64,000 nucleotides of DNA from Flavobacterium sp. KACC 22761 (lineage in GTDB: Bacteria > Bacteroidota > Bacteroidia > Flavobacteriales > Flavobacteriaceae). Shown here in pieces: positions 15,224 through 24,425 of this stretch. Below the pieces are notes generated by a model. That model worked only from the letters and a program-made list of their open reading frames with translations. It did no database searches and was not told the DNA's origin. The translations under genes were made by a program, and so were the position numbers. Where the stretch lies: NCBI RefSeq assembly GCF_034058155.1, contig NZ_CP139148.1:2604001-2668000 (forward strand), in the 5' to 3' direction. How positions within the stretch are numbered: position 1 is the stretch's first letter; each line of letters begins with the position of its first letter.

Positions 15224-16537
15224 ATGAGTAATAACATTGTTGCGATAGTAGGAAGACCTAATGTAGGGAAATCGACCCTTTTTAATAGGCTGATACAAAG
15301 AAGAGAAGCTATTGTAGATTCAGTATCTGGGGTTACCCGTGATAGAAACTATGGTAAAAGCGAGTGGAACGGAAAAGAGTTTTCTGTCATTGATACAGGT
15401 GGATACGTTCGAGGGTCTGATGACGTTTTTGAAGGTGAAATTCGTAAACAGGTAGAACTTGCTATCGATGAAGCCGATGTTATTATTTTTGTGGTTGATG
15501 TTGAAGAAGGAATTACGCCAATGGATGAAACCGTTGCAAAATTGCTTCGTAAAGTAACAAAACCAGTTTTATTGGCTGTAAATAAGGTTGATAATGCAAT
15601 GCGCGAAAAAGACGCAGTTGAGTTTTATAACCTTGGTTTAGGTGATTATTATACTTTTGCAAGTATTTCTGGAAGCGGAACAGGAGATTTATTGGATGCT
15701 TTGATTGAAGCTTTCCCAGAAAAACCGGAGCCAGTTACTCCAGAGGTAGAATTGCCTCGTTTTGCGGTTGTAGGACGTCCGAATGCTGGAAAATCTAGCT
15801 TTATCAACGCTTTGATTGGTAAAGATCGTTATATTGTTACTGATATTGCTGGAACAACTCGCGATGCTATTGATACTAAATTTGACCGTTTTGGTTTCGA
15901 ATTTAACTTGGTTGATACTGCGGGAATTCGTCGTAAAGCAAAAGTTAAGGAAGATTTAGAGTTTTATTCTGTAATGCGTTCTGTACGTGCGATTGAACAT
16001 GCAGATATTTGTATCTTGGTTATTGATGCAACTCGTGGATTTGAAGGTCAGGATCAAAGTATTTTCTGGTTGGCTGAGAAAAACCGTAAAGGTGTTGTGA
16101 TCTTGGTAAACAAATGGGATTTGGTTGAAAAAGATACCATGTCAACGCGTGATTACGAAGAGAAAATCAAAAAAGAATTGATGCCTTTTACAGATGTGCC
16201 AATTTTATTCGTTTCGGCTTTAACAAAACAACGTTTGCTAAAAGCGCTTGAAGCTACAGTTCAGGTTTTCGAAAATAGAAAACAAAGAATTGCTACTTCA
16301 AAATTCAACGAATACATGTTGAAGGTGATTGAAGCTTATCCGCCACCAGCGACAAAAGGTAAGTATGTGAAAATTAAATATTGTATGCAGTTGCCAACTC
16401 AAACGCCTCAGTTTGTGTTTTTTGCAAATATGCCGCAATATGTTAAAGAGCCATATAAAAGATATCTGGAGAATAAAATCAGAGAAAAATGGGACTTTGC
16501 AGGAGTTCCAATCGATATTTATATCAGAGAAAAATAA
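15224..16537 (+). CDS. der: Ribosome biogenesis GTPase Der (EngA)
   Basis: The protein is 437 residues, as expected for Der. It has two tandem GTPase domains. The first has GRPNVGKST (about residue 10), DTGG and NKVD. The second has GRPNAGKSS (about residue 183), DTAG and NKWD. A C-terminal KH-like domain follows (from about 350). Der acts in 50S subunit assembly. It is followed by a strong terminator at 16543, so it is probably transcribed alone from the promoter at 15119. Confidence 0.97.
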   Translation: MSNNIVAIVGRPNVGKSTLFNRLIQRREAIVDSVSGVTRDRNYGKSEWNGKEFSVIDTGGYVRGSDDVFEGEIRKQVELAIDEADVIIFVVDVEEGITPMDETVAKLLRKVTKPVLLAVNKVDNAMREKDAVEFYNLGLGDYYTFASISGSGTGDLLDALIEAFPEKPEPVTPEVELPRFAVVGRPNAGKSSFINALIGKDRYIVTDIAGTTRDAIDTKFDRFGFEFNLVDTAGIRRKAKVKEDLEFYSVMRSVRAIEHADICILVIDATRGFEGQDQSIFWLAEKNRKGVVILVNKWDLVEKDTMSTRDYEEKIKKELMPFTDVPILFVSALTKQRLLKALEATVQVFENRKQRIATSKFNEYMLKVIEAYPPPATKGKYVKIKYCMQLPTQTPQFVFFANMPQYVKEPYKRYLENKIREKWDFAGVPIDIYIREK

Positions 16538-16542
16538 AACAG

Positions 16543-16570
16543 AAATCCCCAGTAAAATGGGGATTTTTTT
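16543..16570 (+). terminator. Terminator of der
   Basis: AATCCCCA pairs with TGGGGATT around GTAAAA, followed by a T run. Confidence 0.85.
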
Positions 16571-16658
16571 GTTTTTAAACAAAATGCACGCTAATTGTTA
16601 AACTTAAAATTAAACCTTTAAGTTGTTTCTTGGTCTTAATAGTTCTAACCAACCAATT

Positions 16659-19415
16659 ATGACCAAGTATTTTTCTTATTTACTATTTTTTCTTTTTTGC
16701 GTCGTCGCCAATGCACAAAATGATATTATTTTAAAAGGAACCGTTGTTGATCTAAACACTCAGATGCCACTTGAAATGGCGACTGTTTATTTTACAACCG
16801 TAAAGGATTCTGCTGTAATCGAATATGCTACTACCGATAAAAATGGGGTTTTCAGAATAAATACGAAAAAAATTACCAAGCCTGTTTTCTTGAAAGTCAA
16901 TTATATGGGTTACCAAACTTTTGTTGAAGAACAGAAAGAACTTATAGAAAGCAAAGATTTTGGAAAATTGTATTTAACCGAAAATATAAACGCATTAGAG
17001 AATGTAGTTATTAAAACTGAAGCGCCGCCAGTTGCCATTAAAAAAGATACCTTAGAATTTAATGCATCGGCTTTTAAAGTGAGGCCCGATGCGAATGTCG
17101 AAACTTTATTAAAGCAATTACCCGGAGTTGATGTTGACAATGACGGAAAAGTGACTGTAAATGGGCGAGAAGTCACGCAGTTTTTAGTCAACGGAAAAGC
17201 TTTTTTTGATAAAGACGGACAGATGTTATTGAAAAATATGCCGGCCGAGATCATCAAAAAAGTCCAGGTTTCAGATTTCAAAACCAAAAAAGAAGAGCTG
17301 GCAAAACAAGAATCAAGTTCAGATAATTCATCAATTAACTTCACGGTTGATGAAAAGAAAAATAAAGGTTTCTTCGGAAAAGTGTTGGGAGGTTATGGTT
17401 CTGACGATCGTTATGAAAGCAGTTTGATTATGAATTTCTTTAACAACAATCAGAAAATTAGTGTTTTGGCTTCTTCTAATAATATCAATTCGACCGGTTT
17501 TTCAATGGATGATGTATTTGATAATATGGGAGGCGGACGAAATAATAGTTCGAACCAAGGAAGCACTACAAGTGGAAAAGGAATTATTCAGTCTAATTTG
17601 GCGGGTGTTAATTATTCAGATGAATGGTTTAAGGATTTTTCGGCTACTGGAAGTTATAATTTTTCAAATAATATAACCAACAATGATAGTAAAGCGAATC
17701 AATTGAACTTTTTGCCGACAGGAAATATTTTGACAGAATCAGATGCCAAAACAAGAACTGAAAATACCGGAAATAAAGCCAATTTTGAGTTCGAATATAA
17801 GCTCAATCCGAGTACGCGAATTGTTTTTACTCCAAAATTTAATCAAACACGAGTTGATAGTGACTCAGATTCTTCAAGTTCTTCTCAAGACGAAAATGGC
17901 CAAGCATTAAATGAAAGTACAGCTGTTTCTCGCAGAGAAAATACAACCACTAATTTTGCCAATACTTTAAATTTCAATAAAGTATTTGAGAAGAAGAACC
18001 GTAATTTGAGTTTTGTTTTTGATAATAATAATACCGATGCTATAACGGATGCCTTAAACGTTTCGGAAACTATTTTTTATCAAGACAATAAGCCAAATGA
18101 TACGCGAAATCAGACAACAAGAAATGATAATGTGAATGATGCTTATTCGTTAGATATTGAATATACAGAACCGATTACAGATTCTTTAAGAATCAGATTT
18201 GGTTCTGATTTTGATTGGCAAAACGAAATAAAAGATCAAAAAACATTTGATTATGACGCTGACACACAATCGTATTCTCAAATAAATCAATCTTTGACAA
18301 CTTATACGACTTCGAAACAAAATTCGATAAGTCCGAAAGTTGGAATTACGCTTCAAAAGAATAAATACACCATAAATCTAGATACAAAAACCTCGATTAT
18401 TGATTACGATAATCATGCTTTCTATTTGGGAAAACCAACTGATTTGAATCAGAAATATGCTTTGCCATTCGCGACAGCGCAATTTCGATATAAGTTCAGC
18501 CGTTCAAAAAACATGACTTTTAAATATGATTATTCGAATGCGCTTCCGGTTTCGAGCTTTTTATTGCCGGTTGCCAATTTGAGTAATCCGTTGAACACTA
18601 TTATAGGAAACCCAAATTTGACTCCAATAGAAAAAAGCAGTGCGAATTTTAGTTTTAGAAATTTTGATTTCCGCACGCGTTCTGGTTATAGCGTTTATGC
18701 AAGAGGAGATTATTACAGCAACGATATTTCTTCGACTTCATTTTATGATGACAGCGGAAAAAGAACAACAACGTATGTGAATATATCAGACACCTACACC
18801 TTTACTGTTGGAGGAAACTGGAATCAATCGATCAAAAAAGACGCAAATACTTTTCGATACGGTTTGCAGTTGAACGGAACTTACAGTTTTGATAAAGGTT
18901 TTACAAATGGAGTTATGTACAATGCAAAAGGAACAGCAGTAACGCCAAAAGTATATTTGTCATACGAATATGGAGAATTGCTTGTAATTGCGCCGTCGTA
19001 TAGTTTGTCGTACAATGAAACTAAATATGAAAACTACACACGCGACGCAACTTCAAACGTAGTGCACAGAATCAATTTGCAGACTACAAGCTATTGGCCA
19101 TCTAAATTTATTTTCGGAAACGATTTTGGTTACACTTACAATTCGAATATCTCAAGTGATTTCAAAAAGGACTTTTACTTATGGAATACCAGTTTGTCTT
19201 ATGGCTTTTTGGACAAAAAACTTTATGCAAAAGTTAAAGTGTATGATGTTTTGAATCAGAATCAAAGTGCTACAAGAACAATCTCGGCAACATCAATTCG
19301 AGATGAGGAAAATACAGTTTTAAAACGTTATGTCATGTTTTCATTAGCCTATAAAATAGGAAATTTTGCAGGAAATGAAAAAGGCAAGAGAAGAGGCCGA
19401 GAAAGAGAGGAGTAG
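16659..19415 (+). CDS. Outer-membrane beta-barrel protein with carboxypeptidase-regulatory-like domain (TonB receptor type)
   Basis: I choose the ATG at 16659 (918 residues), because it opens directly into a signal peptide (YFSYLLFFLFCVVANAQ). The ATG at 16623 would add 12 residues. A CarboxypepD_reg-like Ig fold is at about 20-105 (LKGTVVDLNTQMPLEMATVYF), then a plug-like region (PGVDVDNDGKVTVNGREVTQ, VNGKAFF) and a long barrel to the end. The pattern is that of the large Bacteroidota family of outer-membrane receptor-like proteins with an OMP_b-brl_3 barrel. No partner SusD gene is present and the substrate is unknown. The tail is unusually arginine-rich (GKRRGREREE). Confidence 0.82.
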   Translation: MTKYFSYLLFFLFCVVANAQNDIILKGTVVDLNTQMPLEMATVYFTTVKDSAVIEYATTDKNGVFRINTKKITKPVFLKVNYMGYQTFVEEQKELIESKDFGKLYLTENINALENVVIKTEAPPVAIKKDTLEFNASAFKVRPDANVETLLKQLPGVDVDNDGKVTVNGREVTQFLVNGKAFFDKDGQMLLKNMPAEIIKKVQVSDFKTKKEELAKQESSSDNSSINFTVDEKKNKGFFGKVLGGYGSDDRYESSLIMNFFNNNQKISVLASSNNINSTGFSMDDVFDNMGGGRNNSSNQGSTTSGKGIIQSNLAGVNYSDEWFKDFSATGSYNFSNNITNNDSKANQLNFLPTGNILTESDAKTRTENTGNKANFEFEYKLNPSTRIVFTPKFNQTRVDSDSDSSSSSQDENGQALNESTAVSRRENTTTNFANTLNFNKVFEKKNRNLSFVFDNNNTDAITDALNVSETIFYQDNKPNDTRNQTTRNDNVNDAYSLDIEYTEPITDSLRIRFGSDFDWQNEIKDQKTFDYDADTQSYSQINQSLTTYTTSKQNSISPKVGITLQKNKYTINLDTKTSIIDYDNHAFYLGKPTDLNQKYALPFATAQFRYKFSRSKNMTFKYDYSNALPVSSFLLPVANLSNPLNTIIGNPNLTPIEKSSANFSFRNFDFRTRSGYSVYARGDYYSNDISSTSFYDDSGKRTTTYVNISDTYTFTVGGNWNQSIKKDANTFRYGLQLNGTYSFDKGFTNGVMYNAKGTAVTPKVYLSYEYGELLVIAPSYSLSYNETKYENYTRDATSNVVHRINLQTTSYWPSKFIFGNDFGYTYNSNISSDFKKDFYLWNTSLSYGFLDKKLYAKVKVYDVLNQNQSATRTISATSIRDEENTVLKRYVMFSLAYKIGNFAGNEKGKRRGREREE

Positions 19416-19430
19416 GTTTTGTCTTTCTGG

Positions 19431-19472
19431 AGAGACGTACTTTTTGTGCGTCTCTTTAAGGCTTTTTTTTTT
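19431..19472 (+). terminator. Terminator of the barrel gene
   Basis: AGAGACG (19431-19437) pairs with CGTCTCT (19449-19455), and a run of Ts follows at 19463. Confidence 0.65.
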
Positions 19473-19473
19473 T

Positions 19474-19631
19474 AAGATGCTAAGGTTCTAAGATACTAAG
19501 ATTCTAAGTTGTAGAAAATAGTTATAAATCAAATTTAAATTTGATTTATAACTATTTATTATTAAGGTTTAAATTTAAAAGCTTAGTACCTTAGAATCTT
19601 AGCAACTTAGCAACTTAGCACCTTAGAAACT
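19474..19631. repeat. Inverted pair of CTTAG-type arrays around a palindrome
   Basis: The left array (19474-19509) has units such as GCTAAGGTTCTAAGATACTA. The right array (19580-19631) has the inverted form, CTTAGTACCTTAGAATCTTA and onwards, in 7-8 bp steps. The right array runs up to and through the DUF2490 stop codon at 19623. Both flank a 42-bp palindrome. Confidence 0.75.
19516..19557. repeat. Perfect 42-bp palindrome
   Basis: The 21-base half beginning AAATAGTTATAAATC is followed immediately by its exact reverse complement, with no spacer. It lies between two convergent genes and could form a cruciform or a bidirectional transcript end. Confidence 0.85.
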
Positions 19632-20360
19632 TCTGTTAATTCGATGATAAACCGTAAAACGAATAATATCCCGATCATAAAAATCTATACCGCTGGCGCG
19701 TCTTTGGAAGTTTTTCAAGTAGCCTAATTCTAATCCAAGATTTGGATTAAAATGATAGCGTAAAGCAACATAAAATCTATTTTGATCAAACGTATTTAGT
19801 TTGTTATCCTTTCCGAAATTGAACATCACTTCATCTGAAATTGTGCCTTTCAAGCTTCTATTTTCTTTTTTCCAAAGATCAAAAGTCGATTGTAATCGGT
19901 AACGAAATCGCAAGGCAAATGAGAATTCATCTAGTAATTCTGTTCTTGAGGCTTTTTCGATAAAACGTTCTTCTAATTGAAAACGATTGTGAAAAGTGAT
20001 TTTTGCAATATCGTTAATCAAAGTAATGTCTTGCTGTATTCGATATTCGGGAACTGAAAAATTCGGATCAACATTTGGGTTTTGGGTATTTACACTAAAA
20101 AAAGCAAATCCGCCACCTAAATCTACAAGTTTGCTGGCGCGGTAACGTCCCTGAGTTCTAATGACAAAAAGATTTTCATGAACAGGATTTAAAAAAGCAC
20201 GATTGTCAAATTCAGAATGGAGCGCCCATTTTTCGGATAAAGGGAAAATATTATAATAACGAGTCCAGGTCAAAGTTTGCTGGTCGATTTTCCTTTCATT
20301 TTGCGCTGATAAATTAGTGCCAATTAAGCCAACCAAAAACAATAATTTGAAAAATTTCAT
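19623..20360 (-). CDS. DUF2490 family outer-membrane protein
   Basis: The protein is 245 residues with a signal peptide (LLFLVGLIGTNLSAQ). The rest is alternating beta strands with the family pattern: TWTRYYNIFPLSEKW, HSEFDNR, RFRYRLQ and a final YHINRSF-like strand ending in phenylalanine. This is typical of a small beta-barrel inserted in the outer membrane. DUF2490 members have no established function. It is convergent with the barrel gene upstream and the two share a repeat-filled junction. Confidence 0.85.
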   Translation of the reverse strand: MKFFKLLFLVGLIGTNLSAQNERKIDQQTLTWTRYYNIFPLSEKWALHSEFDNRAFLNPVHENLFVIRTQGRYRASKLVDLGGGFAFFSVNTQNPNVDPNFSVPEYRIQQDITLINDIAKITFHNRFQLEERFIEKASRTELLDEFSFALRFRYRLQSTFDLWKKENRSLKGTISDEVMFNFGKDNKLNTFDQNRFYVALRYHFNPNLGLELGYLKNFQRRASGIDFYDRDIIRFTVYHRINRSF

Positions 20361-20472
20361 CTAATCTCCATAAATTCAGGCTGCGAATATATAGAAATCA
20401 AAATGTAAGTATTGAAATACACTTTGTTTTTTTGTTTGCTTTTTGCTTGATTTTGTGATGTTTTGAAATGAA

Positions 20473-21015
20473 TTATATCGAAGAACAATTATTCAAATCA
20501 AAAACAGTCTTGTTTTTATTTAAGTTTAGGAATAATTCGAGCTCCGGAATTAGCCTTATTTCTAGAAAGCGAACTTCTGGATTGTTTTGTTTTTTGTTTT
20601 TTATCTTGGTGGTTAAACGTATTTTTTTTGTTTTGTTTTTGATTTTAATATTTAAAAAATAAGAATAATAGGCTGATCCTGCCTTAGATGTAATATCGAT
20701 TGCTTTGCTCAGCGAACCGATTTTTGTTTTTCGTAATGGTGTAATTTTATATAGAGCATCATTGGTTTTGTCAAAAATTAAAGTTGTTTTGTTTTGGATC
20801 AATAACTTGTAAAATCCAGTTAGAAAAAAATAAGTGCTAACTAATAAAGCAATTATTAAACCGTTTTTAAATGTTGTGGTATTTGACACAATACCCCCAA
20901 TAATTATGATGCTTACGGCCAAGACCAAGTCTATTATGAAATTTGATTTCTCGTACCAATACGGTTGGTATGAGATTTCATTTTCTAGTATTTGAGTGTT
21001 GTAATAGGCTAACAT
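20473..21015 (-). CDS. Two-pass membrane protein of unknown function
   Basis: The protein is 180 residues. Two hydrophobic segments (about 27-46 and 52-72) come first, followed by a basic, beta-rich cytoplasmic part (KTTLIFDKTNDALYKI, then runs of lysine) that may fold like a membrane-associated PH-type domain. I do not recognise the family. It stands alone between a DUF2490 gene and a terminator. Confidence 0.6.
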   Translation of the reverse strand: MLAYYNTQILENEISYQPYWYEKSNFIIDLVLAVSIIIIGGIVSNTTTFKNGLIIALLVSTYFFLTGFYKLLIQNKTTLIFDKTNDALYKITPLRKTKIGSLSKAIDITSKAGSAYYSYFLNIKIKNKTKKIRLTTKIKNKKQNNPEVRFLEIRLIPELELFLNLNKNKTVFDLNNCSSI

Positions 21016-21143
21016 TTTAAAGACTTTTCTAGTTATAAGCTAGTAAAAATCTTTATTTAAAATGAATTAGAGGTACACTAAAGGTTTTAAAACTATCATT
21101 TTGAGGTTTTTAACGGAGTTTATTATTGATCTATTTTTTGCAT

Positions 21144-21177
21144 AAAAAAACGAGATGTCTTTTAGGCATCTCGTTTT
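21144..21177 (-). terminator. Terminator after the TonB-dependent receptor
   Basis: CGAGATG (21151-21157) pairs with CATCTCG (21167-21173), flanked by A and T runs on both sides, so it may work in both directions. Confidence 0.8.
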
Positions 21178-21200
21178 AATGTACTAAACTAACTAACCGC

Positions 21201-23747
21201 TTACAGTGAATACTTTAATGTAACTCCGTAAGTTCTTTGATCACCAAGAACACCGGCATATTGTCCTGCATTACCTCCAGCTGGCAGTAATTGCTCATAA
21301 TAATCTTTATTGAATAGGTTGCGTCCCCAGAAATGAACCGAAAGTCCTTGAGAGGCACGGAAACCTAAACGTGCATTAAAAATAGCGTAGCCTTGCACTA
21401 CTAAATATTTTGAAGCCGATGGGCTTGAAGAAAATTCAGAACGCGCATACGAATCAACCGCTACAAATACTTTTCCTTTATTTCCAAAGAATGTTGCGTT
21501 GTCAGAAAGTTCACCACCTAAAGATCCTGCCCATCTTGAAGCTCCCGGCAAATCAGTTCCAGAAACATCTTTGTAGGCTACTGGGGCACCAGTTTCTTCT
21601 AATGGAAGCGGCGCATTTGTAAATTTCACGTATTTTCCATCTGTATATGCTGCTGCTGCATTTACTGTCAAGTGAGAGCTGAATACAAAACTTGCATCTA
21701 ATTCTGCACCTCTTACACGTACTTTGTCAGCATTTGCTAAATAACCACGGTTTACACCCAATTCAGCCGCTTGAACGTTTGTTTGAAAATCTTTGATTTC
21801 TGTATTATAAAACGTTAAGTTGAAAATTGAATTTTTGAATGGAGAAGTTTTTACTCCAATTTCATAATGATTTACTTTTTCAGGTTTAATTACGGCAAGA
21901 TCAAGCATTGGATTTCCTTTTGCGTCTGATGGAAGTCCCGCAACGTTTACACCAACTGGTTTGTAACTTTTAGCATATGTTGCGTAAGCATTGATTTTGT
22001 CTGTAACTTTATAAGTCAATGTCACGTTTCCTGAAAAATCGGTATTGTCTGTACTTGAGTCAAAAGCCTGATCAGAGTAAACTGATTTTTTCAAAGCAAG
22101 CAATGCAGGATCTGTAGTTTGCAAACCTCCATAAGTTTTACGAGCATAGTGTGCATCTTTTTTGTCAAAATTATATCTCAAACCTGGCAAAACATGCAGA
22201 CGTTCTGTAATTGCCCAATCAATTTGCCCAAATACTGCAGCACTTGATGATCTAATATTTGCATCTGTTTTGATTCCGTATCCTTCAAAAAGGCCAGGAG
22301 TTTTCCATAATGGACTTGTAGTGCTTTGTGAGAATCTCCATTGTGCATTTCCAGATTCTTCTGTACCGTCTGTTTGTGAGGTTTGATCAATAAAAAATGC
22401 ACCCACAACACCGCTCACTTTTGTAGAAAGCTGACCAGCATAACGAACTTCTTGAGTTACTTGTGTTTGTCTTGTTGGGTTTTGAGATTTTGCTAATACT
22501 TGCAATCCTGTAAAATCCCTGTCATTTGATGGATCCCAGTTCCAGAATCTCCAAGCTGTAGTTGAAGTCAGTGTTCCTGGTCCAACTTTGGTATCAATGT
22601 TTAATGAAATACCTCCCATATCTTGATTTGAACGCCATGGCGTATCTTGATCAATTTTACGGTCAAAAGCATTTAAGCTTGGCAATTGATAATTCAAATC
22701 TTTGATAATGGCATCAAATTGGCGGTAAGCTGCTCTTTGAGTTGGAGCAACACCTGCAACAACTTGAGCATATCCATCAGGACGTTGTGTGGTGATATCT
22801 GCTGCCAAAATAATATTTGTATTTACAGATGGAGTCCAAAGCAATTGCCCTCTAATTCCTTGGTTGTTCAATGTATTTGTAGGTCTTCCGGTAGCAACAT
22901 TGTCAATTAAACCATCTCTTTGAGTTCCTGAAAAAGAGATTCTACCTGCGACTTTTTTGCCCAAAGCTCCAGTAACCGATGCTTTAGCTTGTAAAAAGTT
23001 ATAATTTCCATAACTAACTTCAAAATCTGCTCCTGTGGAAAAACTTGGTTTTCTAGTGGTGATATTGAAAGCTCCAGAAGTTGTGTTTTTTCCAAATAAT
23101 GAACCTTGTGGTCCACGTAAAACCTCAATTTGTTCAACATCAATAAAGTCTAAAGTTGTTGCGGCAGGACGAGCGTAATAAACGCCATCAACATAAAAAC
23201 CAACTCCAGGATCGATTCCATCATTTGTTAATCCGAATGGAGAACCTAAGCTACGAATGTTGATTCCAGTATTTCTTGGATTTGAAGAATAAAGTTGTAC
23301 TGATGGAACTAATTCTTTAATACGGTTTACGTTGAAAGCTCCAGTTTGTTCGGCCTGTTTTCCTGTAATTACAGAAATGGCAATTGGCACATCTTGAACT
23401 TTTTCGATTCTGCGTCGTGAAGAAACTACAACTTCAACAAGAGCGTTTTCTTCATTTAAAACGATTTGCAAAGGCGTTGCTGGTAAATCATCGATTTCAA
23501 TTTCAGATGTTTTATAGCCAACATATTGGATTAAAAGTGTAACAGGAAGTTTTCCTTTAGTGTCGATTGTGAATTTTCCTGTCGCATCTGTGATTGTATT
23601 TGAAGTTGTTCCTTTGATAACGACATTTGCAGCTTCTAATGGGGTGTTTTCAGTTGTTTTAACGAAACCTTCTATGTTTTGTCCAAATGAGATTGAAAAA
23701 GTTAAAACAGATAATATTGTAAGTATATTTTTAATCGAATTTTTCAT
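21201..23747 (-). CDS. TonB-dependent receptor with carboxypeptidase-like N-terminal domain
   Basis: The protein is 848 residues. It has a signal peptide (ILTILSVLTFSISFGQ), a CarboxypepD_reg-like domain (EGFVKTTENTPLEAANVVIK, about 24-108), then a plug (about 118-230) with VPIAISVITGKQ and IEVLRGPQGSLFGKNTTSGA. The barrel ends in the aromatic-terminal strand TYGVTLKYSL. TonB-linked receptors import scarce nutrients through the outer membrane. No SusD partner is present, so a small ligand such as a chelated metal or sulfur compound is more likely than a glycan. It follows an Rrf2 regulator and a Cys/Met-rich leader frame on the same strand, which suggests sulfur-linked control. Confidence 0.92.
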   Translation of the reverse strand: MKNSIKNILTILSVLTFSISFGQNIEGFVKTTENTPLEAANVVIKGTTSNTITDATGKFTIDTKGKLPVTLLIQYVGYKTSEIEIDDLPATPLQIVLNEENALVEVVVSSRRRIEKVQDVPIAISVITGKQAEQTGAFNVNRIKELVPSVQLYSSNPRNTGINIRSLGSPFGLTNDGIDPGVGFYVDGVYYARPAATTLDFIDVEQIEVLRGPQGSLFGKNTTSGAFNITTRKPSFSTGADFEVSYGNYNFLQAKASVTGALGKKVAGRISFSGTQRDGLIDNVATGRPTNTLNNQGIRGQLLWTPSVNTNIILAADITTQRPDGYAQVVAGVAPTQRAAYRQFDAIIKDLNYQLPSLNAFDRKIDQDTPWRSNQDMGGISLNIDTKVGPGTLTSTTAWRFWNWDPSNDRDFTGLQVLAKSQNPTRQTQVTQEVRYAGQLSTKVSGVVGAFFIDQTSQTDGTEESGNAQWRFSQSTTSPLWKTPGLFEGYGIKTDANIRSSSAAVFGQIDWAITERLHVLPGLRYNFDKKDAHYARKTYGGLQTTDPALLALKKSVYSDQAFDSSTDNTDFSGNVTLTYKVTDKINAYATYAKSYKPVGVNVAGLPSDAKGNPMLDLAVIKPEKVNHYEIGVKTSPFKNSIFNLTFYNTEIKDFQTNVQAAELGVNRGYLANADKVRVRGAELDASFVFSSHLTVNAAAAYTDGKYVKFTNAPLPLEETGAPVAYKDVSGTDLPGASRWAGSLGGELSDNATFFGNKGKVFVAVDSYARSEFSSSPSASKYLVVQGYAIFNARLGFRASQGLSVHFWGRNLFNKDYYEQLLPAGGNAGQYAGVLGDQRTYGVTLKYSL

Positions 23748-23799
23748 TTTTTATATTAAGTATATATGATTAGTAGAGTTTTAAAATAAAATTTTTTTA

Positions 23800-23910
23800 T
23801 CAACACATACACATCATACAGGAAATGCTTTTCGCAGTTTCAAACTGACTATTATAATTTATTTGCAAAAGATTTTTGGTTACGCCTAATAAACTGAAAT
23901 GTTCTTTCAT
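23800..23910 (-). CDS. 36-residue leader peptide ending in Cys-Met-Met-Cys-Met-Cys
   Basis: This small frame starts at the ATG at 23910 (MKEHFSLLGVTKN) and ends with ISCMMCMC and a TGA at 23800-23802. It is located 52 bases before the TonB-receptor ATG and 40 bases after a consensus -7 element, in the position of an upstream regulatory frame. Six of its last six codons encode Cys or Met, so ribosome progress would depend on sulfur amino acid supply. No GC-rich terminator lies between it and the receptor, so any control may act on translation or on Rho access. I infer function from composition and position. The peptide itself may also be functional. Confidence 0.6.
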   Translation of the reverse strand: MKEHFSLLGVTKNLLQINYNSQFETAKSISCMMCMC

Positions 23911-23949
23911 GAGTCAAAAATTTGTAATTGGTTTGTTAATTATTTTTGG

Positions 23950-23957
23950 CAAATATA
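23950..23957 (-). promoter_or_regulatory. -7 element for leader and TonB receptor
   Basis: TATATTTG on the minus strand matches TAnnTTTG. The predicted RNA would start about 33 bases before the leader-peptide ATG. Confidence 0.5.
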
Positions 23958-23968
23958 TATAATTAATT

Positions 23969-23985
23969 CTATCGATTTACTAGAC
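23969..23985. promoter_or_regulatory. Candidate Rrf2-type operator
   Basis: CTATCGATTTACTAG, an imperfect dyad (CTA...TAG), lies about 12-30 bases upstream of the -7 element and next to an Rrf2 gene. The AT-rich dyad and location fit an Rrf2/CymR/IscR-class site, but no specific consensus is confirmed. Confidence 0.35.
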
Positions 23986-24001
23986 TTTAGAAAATATTTT
24001 T

Positions 24002-24415
24002 TTATTTTTTTACTAATGAGGCGATTGTGATGCCTTCCATTGCCTTCAAAGTTTTGTCTCTGATAAGCATCAAACCGTGACGCAGACTGCATTCAGACTC
24101 GGTTTTGCAATCAGAGCAAGGTTCGTAAAAATTTAAAGAAGCGCATGGCAAAAGTGCAATTGCACCGTCAAATAATCGGTGGATTTCTGCCAAAGTGATG
24201 TCATTTTTTGATTTTATCAGATAATATCCGCCAAATTTCCCTTGCTTGCTACTCACAAAACGTCCTCGTTTTAGATCTAAAAGAATTTGTTCTAAAAACT
24301 TTTTAGGAATGTTAGCGCCATCAGCAATTTCTATAGTTCTAGAAATGTGATTTTCGTCTTGTTCTGCTAAATAAAGTAAGGCCTTAAGGGCGTATTTTGC
24401 TTTATGTGATAACAT
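24002..24415 (-). CDS. Rrf2 family transcriptional regulator
   Basis: The protein is 137 residues, the family length. The N-terminal winged helix-turn-helix reads HKAKYALKALLYLAE, IADGANIPKKFLEQIL and SKQGKFGGYYL. The C-terminal part has cysteines in LPCASLNFYEPCSDC and SECSLR, the arrangement seen in Rrf2 members that bind an iron-sulfur cluster or sense cysteine status (IscR, NsrR and CymR relatives). It precedes a Cys/Met-rich leader and a TonB receptor on the same strand, so it probably regulates them. Which signal it senses cannot be read from sequence alone. Confidence 0.9.
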   Translation of the reverse strand: MLSHKAKYALKALLYLAEQDENHISRTIEIADGANIPKKFLEQILLDLKRGRFVSSKQGKFGGYYLIKSKNDITLAEIHRLFDGAIALLPCASLNFYEPCSDCKTESECSLRHGLMLIRDKTLKAMEGITIASLVKK

Positions 24416-24425
24416 CTATTCCTTG

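Noticed and set aside
21201..23747. SusC-type glycan importer
   Set aside because: No SusD gene follows, and the neighbours are an Rrf2 regulator and a Cys/Met leader, so a sulfur or metal substrate is more likely.
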